59,363 nucleotides of DNA from an uncultured Mycoplasmatota bacterium (GCA_900549325.1 UROI01000005.1:1-59363); one strand, 5' to 3'; shown: positions 35,450 to 44,079, numbered from the stretch's first letter. Translations and numbers: made by a program. Notes: generated by a model from the letters alone, not told the origin.

Positions 35450-36133
35450 ATGGACAATAATTATATATTAAAAGCAGAAAAACTTTGTTATTACTACAAA
35501 GATGGCGATATGATAAGACATATACTCAAGGATATTTCATTTAATTTTGAAAGAGGTAAATTCTATACTATTTTAGGAGAGTCTGGATCTGGAAAAACAA
35601 CACTACTATCTTTATTATCAGCACTTGAAGAACCTATTACTGGTATTATTAAATATGAAAATAAGGATATAAGAAATATTGGATTAGAAGAATATAGAAG
35701 AAATAAAATTGGTATTATATTTCAAAGTTATAATTTAATAAATTATATGACAGCTCTTGAAAATGTATATGTTGCAATGGGAATAACTGATAATAATATA
35801 CCTGGCAATATGGAAGTAATTGCAAGAAATTTACTTAAGTTTGTTGGTATTGATAAAATTAAAGCAAACAGACCTGTTAATAAATTATCGGGTGGAGAGC
35901 AACAAAGAGTTGCAATAGCAAGAAGTTTATCGACTGATGTTGATCTATTATTTGCTGATGAACCTACTGGAAATTTAAATCAAGAAATGTCCGAGGAAAT
36001 AGTAAAGATTTTTAAAACTTTAGCGCATGTGCATAACAAGTGTATTATTATGGTAACTCATTCTAGGGAAATAGCCGATAAATCAGATTGCATTCTAACT
36101 TTGGAGAAAGGAACATTAAGAGAAAATGAGTAG
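35450..36133 (+). CDS. MacB/LolD-type ABC ATPase
   Basis: 227 residues. Walker A LGESGSGKTT, Q-loop FQSYNLI, signature LSGGEQQRVAIARSL and Walker B VDLLFADEPTGNLNQ, all typical of the mechanotransmitter MacB/LolD/FtsE group. The end of the gene overlaps the start of the PASTA-like protein gene by eight bases. Confidence 0.94.
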   Translation: MDNNYILKAEKLCYYYKDGDMIRHILKDISFNFERGKFYTILGESGSGKTTLLSLLSALEEPITGIIKYENKDIRNIGLEEYRRNKIGIIFQSYNLINYMTALENVYVAMGITDNNIPGNMEVIARNLLKFVGIDKIKANRPVNKLSGGEQQRVAIARSLSTDVDLLFADEPTGNLNQEMSEEIVKIFKTLAHVHNKCIIMVTHSREIADKSDCILTLEKGTLRENE

Positions 36134-37358
36134 TTTTTTAGAAAAATTTAACGAGGAAACGAATGATGAGACAAAAGGTATTATTACAGATGAAAATGAA
36201 ATAGAAGAAGACACTTCATATTTAGATAAACAGAGAAAAAAGAAAATAATTACTATTATCTTTAGCGTAGTTGCAATTATCGTTATTATTATTGCAGTTA
36301 TACTTTCTAGGTTAGTTAAAGTTCCAGAGTTTGAAAATAGTCTTAACACTATTGCTACAAAATGGGGAAATAACAATAATATTGAAATCAAAGAAGAACA
36401 AAAATATGATAATAAATTATCAGAAGGAATAGTAATATCTCAATCTATAAAATCAGGTACTAAAATATTTAAAGGTAATCAAATCACTATTGTTGTTAGC
36501 AAAGGAAAAGATCCAAAAGAAAAAATAAAAGTTCCAGATTTTAAAACAGCAACTGCATCAGAAATTAAGGCATGGAAAGAAGAAAATGAACTTTCAAATG
36601 TTACTCTTAAAGAAGAGTATTCTACTACAGTAGAAATTGGAAATGTAATAAGTTATGAATTTGACAATATTGCAACTAATGAAAATAATTTTACGAGAAG
36701 CGATAAATTAACTATTATTATTTCAAAAGGAGTACAAACATTATCAATGGAAGATTTTTTTAATAAAACAAAAGCAGATGTAACTAAATGGTGTTCTGAT
36801 AATAAATTAAATTGCTCCATAAGTGAAAAATTTGATAAAGATGTTACTTTAGGTAATGTCATATCACAATCTGTAAAAAAAGGTACGCAATTAGATGAGA
36901 AAGAAAAAATTTCATTTGTTATTTCACTTGGAGAAGGTATTACGGTTCCTAATTATTATAATGTTTCTGCTGATGATTCTACGGGAATAAATGATAAAAT
37001 AAAAGTTAAAACAAGATATACTTATAGCATGAATGTTAGTTATGGTAAATTGATAAGACAATCGTTAAAAGAAGGAACCATAGTTAAATCAGATGATAAC
37101 GAAATAACTCTAACTTATTCCTTAGGTGTACCATACTTTGAAAGTTTAAATGGAACAAGTGAAAGTGAAATAGCAAAAATATTTTATGAATATAATCAAA
37201 AAGGTGTTAATTTTACATATACAATAAAATATGTGGATTCAGAAGAAGAAAAAGGTAAAATTGTTTGGTCATCAAAATCTAATGAATTTGTATCTATGAA
37301 AGAAGATATTGAAATTCATGTAAGTAATGGCTCAAAACAAATAATTAAAGAAAATTAA
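36126..37358 (+). CDS. Membrane-anchored protein with PASTA-like repeats
   Basis: 410 residues. A cytoplasmic acidic segment is followed by a transmembrane helix (about 39-62) and four or five repeats of about 65-70 residues with the PASTA pattern: VPEF or VPDF, then GIVISQSIKSGT / GNVISQSVKKGT and ITIVVSKG / ISFVISLG. PASTA domains bind uncrosslinked peptidoglycan or muropeptides. Here there is no kinase or transpeptidase, so the protein may be the ligand-binding arm of the ABC pair. Translationally coupled to the ATPase. Confidence 0.85.
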   Translation: MSSFLEKFNEETNDETKGIITDENEIEEDTSYLDKQRKKKIITIIFSVVAIIVIIIAVILSRLVKVPEFENSLNTIATKWGNNNNIEIKEEQKYDNKLSEGIVISQSIKSGTKIFKGNQITIVVSKGKDPKEKIKVPDFKTATASEIKAWKEENELSNVTLKEEYSTTVEIGNVISYEFDNIATNENNFTRSDKLTIIISKGVQTLSMEDFFNKTKADVTKWCSDNKLNCSISEKFDKDVTLGNVISQSVKKGTQLDEKEKISFVISLGEGITVPNYYNVSADDSTGINDKIKVKTRYTYSMNVSYGKLIRQSLKEGTIVKSDDNEITLTYSLGVPYFESLNGTSESEIAKIFYEYNQKGVNFTYTIKYVDSEEEKGKIVWSSKSNEFVSMKEDIEIHVSNGSKQIIKEN

Positions 37359-37391
37359 AACAACAAATCACAATTTGTCTAGGAGGTAATA

Positions 37392-37628
37392 ATGAGTAAG
37401 TATGGACCATTATGGCAGTATTTAAAAGATAATAATAAAGAAAATTATAAATTATCTTATGAAGAAATCAAAAACATTATAGGATTTGAAATAGATCATT
37501 CATTTTTAACTTACAAGAAAGAAGCAAAAGAATTTGGATATGAAGTCGGTAAAATATCTATGAAAGAAAAGACAGTGATTTTTAATAAGAAAAATTACAA
37601 TTTATTAGAAAGAAGTAAAAGTGGTTAA
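37392..37628 (+). CDS. Small protein, DUF7662-like
   Basis: 78 residues: SKYGPLWQYLKDNNKENYKL, SYEEIKNIIGFEI and a C-terminal VIFNKKN. This fits a small family with a YxPLxxYL start and an LTFEEIE motif that I recall only loosely. Strong AGGAGG Shine-Dalgarno. It may belong to the preceding operon (33 bases). Confidence 0.65.
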   Translation: MSKYGPLWQYLKDNNKENYKLSYEEIKNIIGFEIDHSFLTYKKEAKEFGYEVGKISMKEKTVIFNKKNYNLLERSKSG

Positions 37629-37669
37629 AATGGATTAAAGATTTCAAAAAAAGAAAGGTGATATTTAAA

Positions 37670-37864
37670 ATGAACCAACTAAAAACAGGAACATTCCTAA
37701 TGATTTTAGGAAATTTATTATATTTAGCATTTACATTTTTTTCAGGAAATGAAACTAGTAGTTTTGGAAAATTTAGTAGTGGTTTATTAGTAGGATTATC
37801 AATTGGATGTAATTTTATTGGTATAATTTTACTAGCAGCTTATATATCAAAAAAAATGAAGTAG
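37670..37864 (+). CDS. Small two-helix membrane protein
   Basis: 64 residues, two transmembrane helices (about 5-24 and 40-58) and a basic C-terminus (SKKMK). The ATG at 37670 follows AAAGGTG; the in-frame GTG at 37658 is within that site. No family recognised. Confidence 0.65.
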   Translation: MNQLKTGTFLMILGNLLYLAFTFFSGNETSSFGKFSSGLLVGLSIGCNFIGIILLAAYISKKMK

Positions 37865-37891
37865 AAAAGAATTAGTAGAGGAGTGAATATT

Positions 37892-38383
37892 ATGGGAGGA
37901 CTTAGTGTTATAGTTCTTATGAATATATTATTATTTTTGTATATATTCTTTATTACTATTTTTGTAGCTATTATATTATATATAGTAATAAGTTATACCT
38001 TTGAAGGAATTTCAATTATGTGTATGAGTAAAAATATGGGATATAAAAATACTTTTACAGCTTGGATACCTTTTTATAATAAATATCTATTAGGTTCAAT
38101 AGCGGGTAATAAAATAATGGGTATTCTATCAGGAATTTTATCATTTGTATCAATTTGTTTAGGTATTTATTTTTATATTCATAAAGAATTAGAAATAGTT
38201 TTATTTATTATATTAATAATTAGTTTAATAATTACTTTTATATTAGATACAATAATATCACATAAAATATATATTAGTCATACAAATAAATATGGAGATA
38301 TATTAACTATATTTAATATCTTATCTTTTGGTTTATTTAGACCGATATTTCTTTTTATAGTTAGAAATAAATCTAAGTATTAA
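37892..38383 (+). CDS. Four-helix integral membrane protein
   Basis: 163 residues, about four transmembrane segments. The cytoplasmic motif MGYKNTFTAWIPFYNKYLLG resembles small membrane proteins in which a GWK-type loop is followed by IPxYNxY. The ATG at 37892 is eight bases after AGAGGAG. Function unknown. Confidence 0.7.
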   Translation: MGGLSVIVLMNILLFLYIFFITIFVAIILYIVISYTFEGISIMCMSKNMGYKNTFTAWIPFYNKYLLGSIAGNKIMGILSGILSFVSICLGIYFYIHKELEIVLFIILIISLIITFILDTIISHKIYISHTNKYGDILTIFNILSFGLFRPIFLFIVRNKSKY

Positions 38384-38511
38384 TAATTAGTTAGAAAAAT
38401 AAATAATTTAATAGAGATTAGTTTGAAATATAACTAATCTTTTTATTATATAAATATATTGGGATTTTAAATATTAAAACTATTGAATAAAATAGAGAAA
38501 GGAGGAAAATA

Positions 38512-38658
38512 ATGAATAATAATTTTAATAAAAACCATCTTATTACTGTTTTGTTAGAAGATGCTAACAATGCAAATATAAAGATAAAGAGAGGAGAGAT
38601 ATTGTTATGGGAAGACACACTATACCAAATCACACCACGGAAGACTTATTTTATATAA
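38512..38658 (+). CDS. 48-residue small protein, hypothetical
   Basis: The short frame starts at 38512 behind a near-perfect AAAGGAGG and encodes 48 residues with the segments HLITVLLEDANNANIKIKRG and DTLYQITPRKTYFI. The last codons overlap a single-hairpin repeat. It may be a remnant of a longer gene in this decayed zone. Evidence is the ribosome binding site only. Confidence 0.4.
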   Translation: MNNNFNKNHLITVLLEDANNANIKIKRGEILLWEDTLYQITPRKTYFI

Positions 38659-38680
38659 GGCTGAAGTGGCAATAAAGAAA
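38635..38680 (+). repeat. Single hairpin of the mismatch family; direct repeat of 40518-40553
   Basis: CACGGAAGACT (38636-38646) and GTGGCAATAAAGAAA (38666-38680) recur in the same order and orientation at 40518-40528 and 40539-40553. The hairpin 38635-38669 has A38644 opposite G38660. The two copies bracket the TetR remnant and the toxin-antitoxin pair. Confidence 0.7.
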
Positions 38681-38688
38681 GAACATAG

Positions 38689-39003
38689 TTAGTTTATGTT
38701 CTTTTGATATTCAGTAATCAATATTTTATTAATCTCTTCTGGAGACTCTATGCAATTATTACTAAGCTACTTTTTAATAATAGCATTAAGACCAGCTTTA
38801 AAGAAAATAATATGATAATCAATATATTCGTTATTATATAATTCTTTAGATAGATTAGTATCGTATAAATATTTACCAATCTTTTCATCTACTTTTAATT
38901 TAAAAAGAGTATTATAAAATAACTTATTATCATAAATATGTTTAAATAATTTTAAAAAATCATTACTATTATAATTATTTTCATTTTCATCTTTATATAT
39001 CTT
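38689..39003 (-). pseudogene. TetR-family regulator remnant (C-terminal domain)
   Basis: On the minus strand the frame reads DFLKLFKHIYDNKLFYNTLF and later YHIIFFKAGLNAIIKK. It then hits TAG at 38769-38767 where family members have Trp, and continues LSNNCIESPEEINKILITEY to a TAA at 38691-38689. This is the ligand-binding domain of a TetR regulator lacking its DNA-binding domain. A hairpin plus T-tract follows on that strand. Broken at the 5' end and by one nonsense codon. Confidence 0.75.
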
Positions 39004-39128
39004 TTACTACTACTGAAGATATGTCTAGATATAATGGCATAGGTGGTATCTTCTTTGGTACATTATCTATGATTATAGGTATCTATAAGATTATTTATAC
39101 TATCAAAGTAAAAAGTTTAGAAAAGTAA
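39003..39128 (+). pseudogene. C-terminal fragment of a membrane protein
   Basis: Plus-strand frame FTTTEDMSRYNGIGGIFFG followed by a hydrophobic segment and YTIKVKSLEK, ending at TAA 39126-39128. No start codon with a ribosome site precedes it, and it abuts the TetR remnant. It looks like the tail of a transporter or small membrane protein left after a deletion that also removed the TetR N-terminus. Confidence 0.5.
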
Positions 39129-39138
39129 AAAGAGACAA

Positions 39139-39167
39139 TTGACACCAAACAAATAAAATGATATAAT
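39139..39167 (+). promoter_or_regulatory. Promoter of the toxin-antitoxin operon
   Basis: Consensus TTGACA (39139-39144), 17 bp, TATAAT (39162-39167); AGAGGAG and the toxin start follow. Confidence 0.85.
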
Positions 39168-39192
39168 TAACTTATCCAGAGGAGTTGGTTAT

Positions 39193-39561
39193 ATGCTTAG
39201 CAGTTTAGATTTAGCAGCAGTTAATTCATTTTTGATAACCGCTCGCAAGGAAATAGATAAAAATAATGCTTATTTTGTATATTATAGAAATGTTAAATCT
39301 GGTAATAAAGTAGTAAATGCCAGGCAAGCATTACTTGATATTGGTATTATTAAAATTAGTGAAATATGGAATCATATAAAAGAATTACAACCAAGTGATT
39401 GCTTTAGAATAAGTAGAGATAGAGATTTCAATAGGGATTTTAATGCAGAAATATATGAGTTTAAAAAAAATATAAATAGAAAGAATGTTTATATAAAACT
39501 TACTATAAATGATAAAGGATTATTATGTATATCGTTTCATATAGATAATGGAGGTAACTAA
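39193..39561 (+). CDS. MqsR-like toxin
   Basis: 122 residues. The order of blocks fits the MqsR mRNA interferase: NARQALLDIGIIKISEIWNH, IKELQPSDCFRISRDRD, and a final strand pair NVYIKLTINDKGLLCISFHI. The N-terminal 35 residues are longer than in E. coli MqsR. It is located directly before an MqsA/Panacea-type antitoxin, the toxin-first order of mqsRA. RNase activity is inferred from family resemblance. Confidence 0.75.
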   Translation: MLSSLDLAAVNSFLITARKEIDKNNAYFVYYRNVKSGNKVVNARQALLDIGIIKISEIWNHIKELQPSDCFRISRDRDFNRDFNAEIYEFKKNINRKNVYIKLTINDKGLLCISFHIDNGGN

Positions 39562-39562
39562 A

Positions 39563-40474
39563 ATGGAAAGATTAGAATATTGTTATGAATGTAATAAAGA
39601 TGTTAATCCAACTATTAAAACAGAAAAAAATAAATATACTTATCGTGGAAAAGATTTTCTTGTAGTAGAAGACGTTCATTATTGCCCTAATTGTGGTAAT
39701 ATATTAATTAATGATAATTTTGATAATGATATGTATAAGATATATGATTGTTATTTAAAATTATTTGATTTATCTTTTGAAAAGATTAAAGAAATAAGAA
39801 CAAATTTAAACTTATCGCAAGAAGTATTTTCTAAAATACTTGGTTGGTCAAAGAAGAGTATTGTAAGATATGAAAATAATGATTCTGTACCACAAGGAGA
39901 ATATTTAAATACATATATGATTTTAAATGAAAATCCTTACTATGTTGTAAAATTACTAGAAAGACAAAAAAATAATTTTACAGAAGAAGAATATTATAAA
40001 ATACTTTCTATATTACCATTTAGTAAAGTTTATAAAACAGTTAATACGATACTATATTTATTAAAGAATAATAAGTTATGCGAAACTTCATTAATGAAAC
40101 ATCTTTTTGCTGTAGATTTTTATAATTGTAAAGAAAATAAAGAAGCAATTACTAATTTAAAATATGCTCATTTACCTTATGGACCAGTAGTAGATAGTAG
40201 AAACTCTTTATATAATTTTTTAATAAAGAATGATTATATAAAAATTGAAATTAATGATATAAGTACAAACTTTACTACTGATAAAGATTTTGATAAGAAG
40301 TTATTTACTAAAGAAGAACTTAATAGTATGAAATTAATAAAAGATAAGTTTAAAGGATGTTCTGCTAGTGAATTAAGTGAGTGGTCGCATAGTTTTAAAG
40401 GCTATATTGATACAAAAAATGGTGAAATAATTGATTATAAATATGCGGGGTATTTAGATATTGATAGTGTTTAA
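39563..40474 (+). CDS. MqsA-type zinc-finger/HTH antitoxin fused to a Panacea (SocA-like) domain
   Basis: 303 residues. An N-terminal zinc ribbon has Cys7, Cys10, Cys41 and Cys44 (CYEC, CPNC). An XRE helix-turn-helix follows at about 75-120 (LNLSQEVFSKILGWSKKSIV). The C-terminal Panacea/DUF4065 domain covers about residues 145-290 (YLPYGPVV-like segment, then FTKEELNSMKLIKDKFKGCS). Panacea-domain antitoxins (PanA) are known to neutralise many unrelated toxins. The ATG at 39563 is seven bases after GGAGGT; the upstream in-frame ATG at 39548 overlaps it. The protein should bind DNA and autoregulate the operon. Confidence 0.88.
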   Translation: MERLEYCYECNKDVNPTIKTEKNKYTYRGKDFLVVEDVHYCPNCGNILINDNFDNDMYKIYDCYLKLFDLSFEKIKEIRTNLNLSQEVFSKILGWSKKSIVRYENNDSVPQGEYLNTYMILNENPYYVVKLLERQKNNFTEEEYYKILSILPFSKVYKTVNTILYLLKNNKLCETSLMKHLFAVDFYNCKENKEAITNLKYAHLPYGPVVDSRNSLYNFLIKNDYIKIEINDISTNFTTDKDFDKKLFTKEELNSMKLIKDKFKGCSASELSEWSHSFKGYIDTKNGEIIDYKYAGYLDIDSV

Positions 40475-40485
40475 AAATGTTGTTT

Positions 40486-40553
40486 GTGAGAAAGACAATG
40501 CTTTGGCTTACTCGCATCACGGAAGACTACAGGCTCCCGTGGCAATAAAGAAA
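40486..40553 (+). repeat. Paired-hairpin element, copy 6
   Basis: Hairpin A (40486-40515; A40495 opposite G40506) and hairpin B (40518-40542; A40526 opposite G40534 in GAC/GGC). It is followed by GGCAATAAAGAAA shared with 38668-38680. Confidence 0.7.
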
Positions 40554-40615
40554 AATAAATAATTAGAATTATAGGAAAAGATGGTATAATAATCAATGAA
40601 GTGAGGCATATATGT

Positions 40616-41143
40616 ATGTATATAACAAGATATAAAACTAATGATAAGGTAGATAATATAATACTAACTAGTGATGGAGAGTATTTAACTGGTTTATATT
40701 TTGAAGATTCTTTTGATAGTAAAAAACATGTTGGTAATTATATAGAACAAGACTTACCAATATTTGAAGAAACCAAGAGATGGCTAGATATCTATTTTAG
40801 TGGTAATGTTCCAGACTTTATTCCTGAATATAAAATGAATTATAAATCTGATTTTCAAAAAGAGGTTACTGATATTATGAATAAAATACCATATGGTAAG
40901 TTAGTTACTTATGGAGATATAGCAAAGGAGATAGCAAGTAACCATCATATTAAAAGAATGTCCGCACAAGCTGTAGGTGGAGCGGTTGGATCTAATCCTA
41001 TTTGTATAATAGTACCATGCCATAGAGTGGTTGGTGCCTCTAATAACTTAACTGGTTATGGGGGAGGTATAAGAAATAAAATAGCCTTACTTGAAGTAGA
41101 AGGTCATAACCTAGAAGAATACAAACTACCAAAGGAGAAATAA
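40616..41143 (+). CDS. ogt: Methylated-DNA--protein-cysteine methyltransferase
   Basis: 175 residues. Suicide repair enzyme that takes the alkyl group from O6-alkylguanine onto Cys135 in the IIVPCHRVVGA motif; helix-turn-helix VTYGDIAKEIASNH and YGGGIRNKIALLEVEG complete the active-site fold. The ATG at 40616 is nine to ten bases after GTGAGG; the GTG at 40601 lies in that site. TATAAT at 40585-40590. It is co-transcribed with tag (one base apart). Confidence 0.95.
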   Translation: MYITRYKTNDKVDNIILTSDGEYLTGLYFEDSFDSKKHVGNYIEQDLPIFEETKRWLDIYFSGNVPDFIPEYKMNYKSDFQKEVTDIMNKIPYGKLVTYGDIAKEIASNHHIKRMSAQAVGGAVGSNPICIIVPCHRVVGASNNLTGYGGGIRNKIALLEVEGHNLEEYKLPKEK

Positions 41144-41144
41144 T

Positions 41145-41684
41145 ATGAAAAGGTGTAAGTGGTGTAATTTAAATAATCCTAAGTATATAGAATATCATGA
41201 TAAAGAATGGGGAATATTGAATTTAGATGACAAATATTTATTTAAAATGCTTATTTTAGAATCTTTTCAGGCAGGGCTATCTTGGGAGTGTATTTTAAAT
41301 AAAAGAGATGCTTTTGAAATTGCTTATGATGATTTTGATATAGATAAAATATGTAATTATACCGAAAATAAAATAAAAGAACTTCAGGAAAATAAAGATA
41401 TTATAAGAAATAAATTAAAAATAAAAGCTAGCATTAATAACGCTAGAATATTTAGACAAATAAAGGAAGAATATGGCAGTTTTGGATCTTATATATTATC
41501 TTTTACCAATAATAAGATATATTATGAAATAGATAAGACAAGTTCAGAACTATCAGATAAAATATCTATAGATTTAAGAAAAAGAGGTATGAAATTTGTT
41601 GGTACTACAATAATATATTCTTATCTACAAGCAATAGGCATAATATATTCGCATGATAAGGAATGCTGTTTATATAAAGAATGA
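41145..41684 (+). CDS. tag: 3-methyladenine DNA glycosylase I
   Basis: 179 residues, Tag family. N-terminal RCKWCNL and EYHDKEWG, the helical core LILESFQAGLSWECILNKR and the C-terminal zinc ligands HDKECC are present. It excises 3-methyladenine and completes an alkylation-repair operon with ogt. Confidence 0.95.
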   Translation: MKRCKWCNLNNPKYIEYHDKEWGILNLDDKYLFKMLILESFQAGLSWECILNKRDAFEIAYDDFDIDKICNYTENKIKELQENKDIIRNKLKIKASINNARIFRQIKEEYGSFGSYILSFTNNKIYYEIDKTSSELSDKISIDLRKRGMKFVGTTIIYSYLQAIGIIYSHDKECCLYKE

Positions 41685-41687
41685 TTT

Positions 41688-41740
41688 AAGTAGAGATAAT
41701 CTACTTTTTATTTGACTTTTATTAGATATAATAGTATAAT
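41688..41740 (+). terminator. Terminator of ogt-tag followed at once by the AbrB operon promoter
   Basis: AAGTAGA (41688-41694) pairs with TCTACTT (41700-41706), followed by T. The promoter TTGACT (41712-41717), 17 bp, TATAAT (41735-41740) begins two bases after the T-tract. Confidence 0.8.
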
Positions 41741-41782
41741 TGGTATGAAAAGTATGAAACGTATAACTAAGGAGGACAAAAT

Positions 41783-41995
41783 ATGAATAAAAATAAATAT
41801 ATGGGAATAAGTAAAGTTGGAGAAAAGGGACAAATAGTAATCCCAAAGGAGGTAAGGGATATTTTTGATATAAATCCTGGTGATTCTCTTATAGTACTTG
41901 CTGATGCCAAGAAGGGAATAGCATTAGTAAAATCTGATGTGATCGAAGACGTTACAAATAATATACTTGGAGGAAATAATGATAAAAATAAATAA
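41783..41995 (+). CDS. AbrB-family (SpoVT/AbrB swapped-hairpin) regulator
   Basis: 70 residues. The N-terminal swapped-hairpin DNA-binding domain ISKVGEKGQIVIPKEVRDIF is followed by INPGDSLIVLADAKKGIALV. First gene of a three-gene operon with an ABC exporter, which it probably autoregulates. The end overlaps the ATPase start by 17 bases. Confidence 0.93.
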   Translation: MNKNKYMGISKVGEKGQIVIPKEVRDIFDINPGDSLIVLADAKKGIALVKSDVIEDVTNNILGGNNDKNK

Positions 41996-42692
41996 TTTAT
42001 CAAAAAAATACAAAGGAAAATATGCAGTTAATAATTTAAATTTAAAAATAGAATCAGGGGAATTATTTTCTTTGCTTGGAACAAATGGAGCAGGAAAAAC
42101 CACTACGATAAAGATGTTATCAACATTAATATTACCTACTAGCGGAGATGTTAAAATGAATGATTTAGATTTAATAAGGGACTCTGCTAAAATAAAAAAA
42201 ATAATAAACATTTCACCTCAAGAAACAGCAATAGCACCAAATTTAACGGTAATGGAAAATTTATATTTTATGGCGGGTATTTATCAAATAGAAAATAAAG
42301 AAGCTAAAATAAGAGAATTAGTAAATATATTCAAATTAGAAGATGTATTAAAACAAAAAGCTAAAACTTTATCTGGCGGCTATCAAAGAAAATTATCAAT
42401 AGCAATATCATTAATAAATACTCCAGAAATATTATTTTTAGATGAGCCAACATTAGGACTAGATGTAATAGCAAGGCATGATTTATGGAATATAATTGAA
42501 TCTTTAAAGGGGAAAACCACAATAATTCTTACGACACATTATATGGAAGAAGCTGAAATATTATCTGATAGAATAGGAATAATGAATAAGGGAAGATTAA
42601 TAGAACTTGGTACAGCCAAAGAATTGACAAAGAAAAAGAAAGCAGTAAGTTTTGAAGAGGCATTCATAAAAATAATAGAGGAGGACAAATAA
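41979..42692 (+). CDS. ABC transporter ATP-binding protein (drug/lipid exporter type)
   Basis: 237 residues. Walker A LLGTNGAGKTT, signature LSGGYQRKLSIAISL, Walker B ILFLDEPTLGLDV. The ATG at 41979 follows GGAGGAAA; the TTG at 41967 is part of the site. The stop shares one base with the permease start. Confidence 0.93.
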   Translation: MIKINNLSKKYKGKYAVNNLNLKIESGELFSLLGTNGAGKTTTIKMLSTLILPTSGDVKMNDLDLIRDSAKIKKIINISPQETAIAPNLTVMENLYFMAGIYQIENKEAKIRELVNIFKLEDVLKQKAKTLSGGYQRKLSIAISLINTPEILFLDEPTLGLDVIARHDLWNIIESLKGKTTIILTTHYMEEAEILSDRIGIMNKGRLIELGTAKELTKKKKAVSFEEAFIKIIEEDK

Positions 42693-43420
42693 TGCGAACT
42701 TTAATTTTTGCAAAAAGAAATTTTAAAGAAATAATAAGGGATCCACTTAGTATAATATTTGCTGTAATTTTACCGCTCTTTCTTCTTTATGTCTTTCAGC
42801 AGTTTAAAATACCAAACGAGATCTATAATATAGAAAATTTTACTCCAGGAATAATTATATTTAGTTTAGCATTTATAACGATGTTTACGGCCTCTTTAGT
42901 TGCTAAAGATAGATGCTCTTCTTTAACTGCAAGACTTGGAGTAAGCCCTATGCGTGGTGTTGATTATATTTTGGGGTATATATTAGCGGTTATTCCAATG
43001 ATAATAATACAAAGTGTATTGTTTTTTATAGCTGCAATTATTCTCGGACTAAAGTTTAATACTAATGTTATATATACAATTTTGACAGTAGTTCCAATAT
43101 CATTATTATTTATTTTATTTGGAATATTGATAGGAACACTGACTACCGAAAAATCTTCTTCGGGAATTTCAAGCATAGTCGTTCAGTTAGTAGCTTTTAC
43201 AAGTGGAATGTATTTTACTACCGATATGGTTGGCAGTACTTTTAATAGAATATGTCATATATTACCATTCGAAAGTACATTAAATATTATAAAAGGAATA
43301 TTAAATGGTAATTATAACAATATGTTACATGATATTATAATAGTTAGTATTTATACATTTACCATAATGATATTAGCAGTAATTTTATTTAAAAGAAAAA
43401 TGATAAGTGATAATAAATAA
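42692..43420 (+). CDS. ABC-2 type permease
   Basis: 242 residues with six transmembrane segments. N-terminal AKRNFKEIIRDPLSIIFAVI and the central loop VAKDRCSSLTARLGVSPMRG are typical of ABC-2 exporters. It forms the transporter with the preceding ATPase. Confidence 0.92.
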   Translation: MRTLIFAKRNFKEIIRDPLSIIFAVILPLFLLYVFQQFKIPNEIYNIENFTPGIIIFSLAFITMFTASLVAKDRCSSLTARLGVSPMRGVDYILGYILAVIPMIIIQSVLFFIAAIILGLKFNTNVIYTILTVVPISLLFILFGILIGTLTTEKSSSGISSIVVQLVAFTSGMYFTTDMVGSTFNRICHILPFESTLNIIKGILNGNYNNMLHDIIIVSIYTFTIMILAVILFKRKMISDNK

Positions 43421-43421
43421 A

Positions 43422-43447
43422 AAAAGCAGCCTCACAATACTGCTTTT
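43422..43447. terminator. Bidirectional terminator between the ABC operon and lexA
   Basis: AAAAGCAG (43422-43429) pairs with CTGCTTTT (43440-43447). The A-rich left flank and T-rich right flank allow use by both converging genes. Confidence 0.8.
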
Positions 43448-43452
43448 ATTTA

Positions 43453-44079
43453 TTAAAATTTTCTATATAAACCAATTGCTTTACCTAATATGGTGGCCTT
43501 TTTTAGTATAATAGGTAACATATAGTCATTTTCAGGTTGTAATCTAATATAATCTTTTTCTTTAAAATATCTTTTGATAGTAACTTGATTTTCTTCATCC
43601 ATTGCTACAACAATATCACCATTTTTAACATTTTCTCCTCTTTCAACAATTACTATGTCTTTATCAAATATACCAGCATTAATCATTGAATCACCTTCAA
43701 CTTTAATGGTAAATACTTCTTTTCTTTTGGGAAGCAGGTAAGTAGGCAATGAAATCACCTCATTAGGTATTTCAATTGCTTCAATTGGATTTCCCGCTGT
43801 TACTTTGCCAAGAAGTGGTACTGTAACTACCTCATCATTCTTATTTTCAAATTCATTTGGTACTTGTAGTTCCAACAAGTGATTACTTCCTTTGCCTCTT
43901 TTTAAATATCCTTTTTCAATTAATTTTTTTACATGTACATGAGCAGTAGCAGGTGAGCTTAAATTAAAATTTGCTGCTATCTCACGAATAGAAGGTGGAT
44001 ATTTCTTTTGAGCAGAAAATTTTTTTATATATTCTAAAATATCTTTTTGTCTTTTTGTTAATTTTCCTTCTTTGACCAT
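43453..44079 (-). CDS. lexA: LexA repressor, SOS response
   Basis: 208 residues. N-terminal winged helix (LTKRQKDILEYIKKFSAQKK, IREIAANFNLSSPATAHVHV), Ala-Gly cleavage site in GKVTAGNP, catalytic Ser in VEGDSMINAG and Lys in VTIKRYF. RecA-stimulated self-cleavage derepresses SOS genes. The start at 44079 follows AGGAG; the upstream frame extension runs through the promoter. Its own promoter is TTGACA-17-TAACAT on the minus strand (44130-44102). Confidence 0.97.
   Translation of the reverse strand: MVKEGKLTKRQKDILEYIKKFSAQKKYPPSIREIAANFNLSSPATAHVHVKKLIEKGYLKRGKGSNHLLELQVPNEFENKNDEVVTVPLLGKVTAGNPIEAIEIPNEVISLPTYLLPKRKEVFTIKVEGDSMINAGIFDKDIVIVERGENVKNGDIVVAMDEENQVTIKRYFKEKDYIRLQPENDYMLPIILKKATILGKAIGLYRKF

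Noticed and set aside
38689..38769. Recoding of the in-frame TAG in the TetR remnant
   Set aside because: The gene also lacks its DNA-binding domain and abuts another fragment, so decay explains the stop codon.
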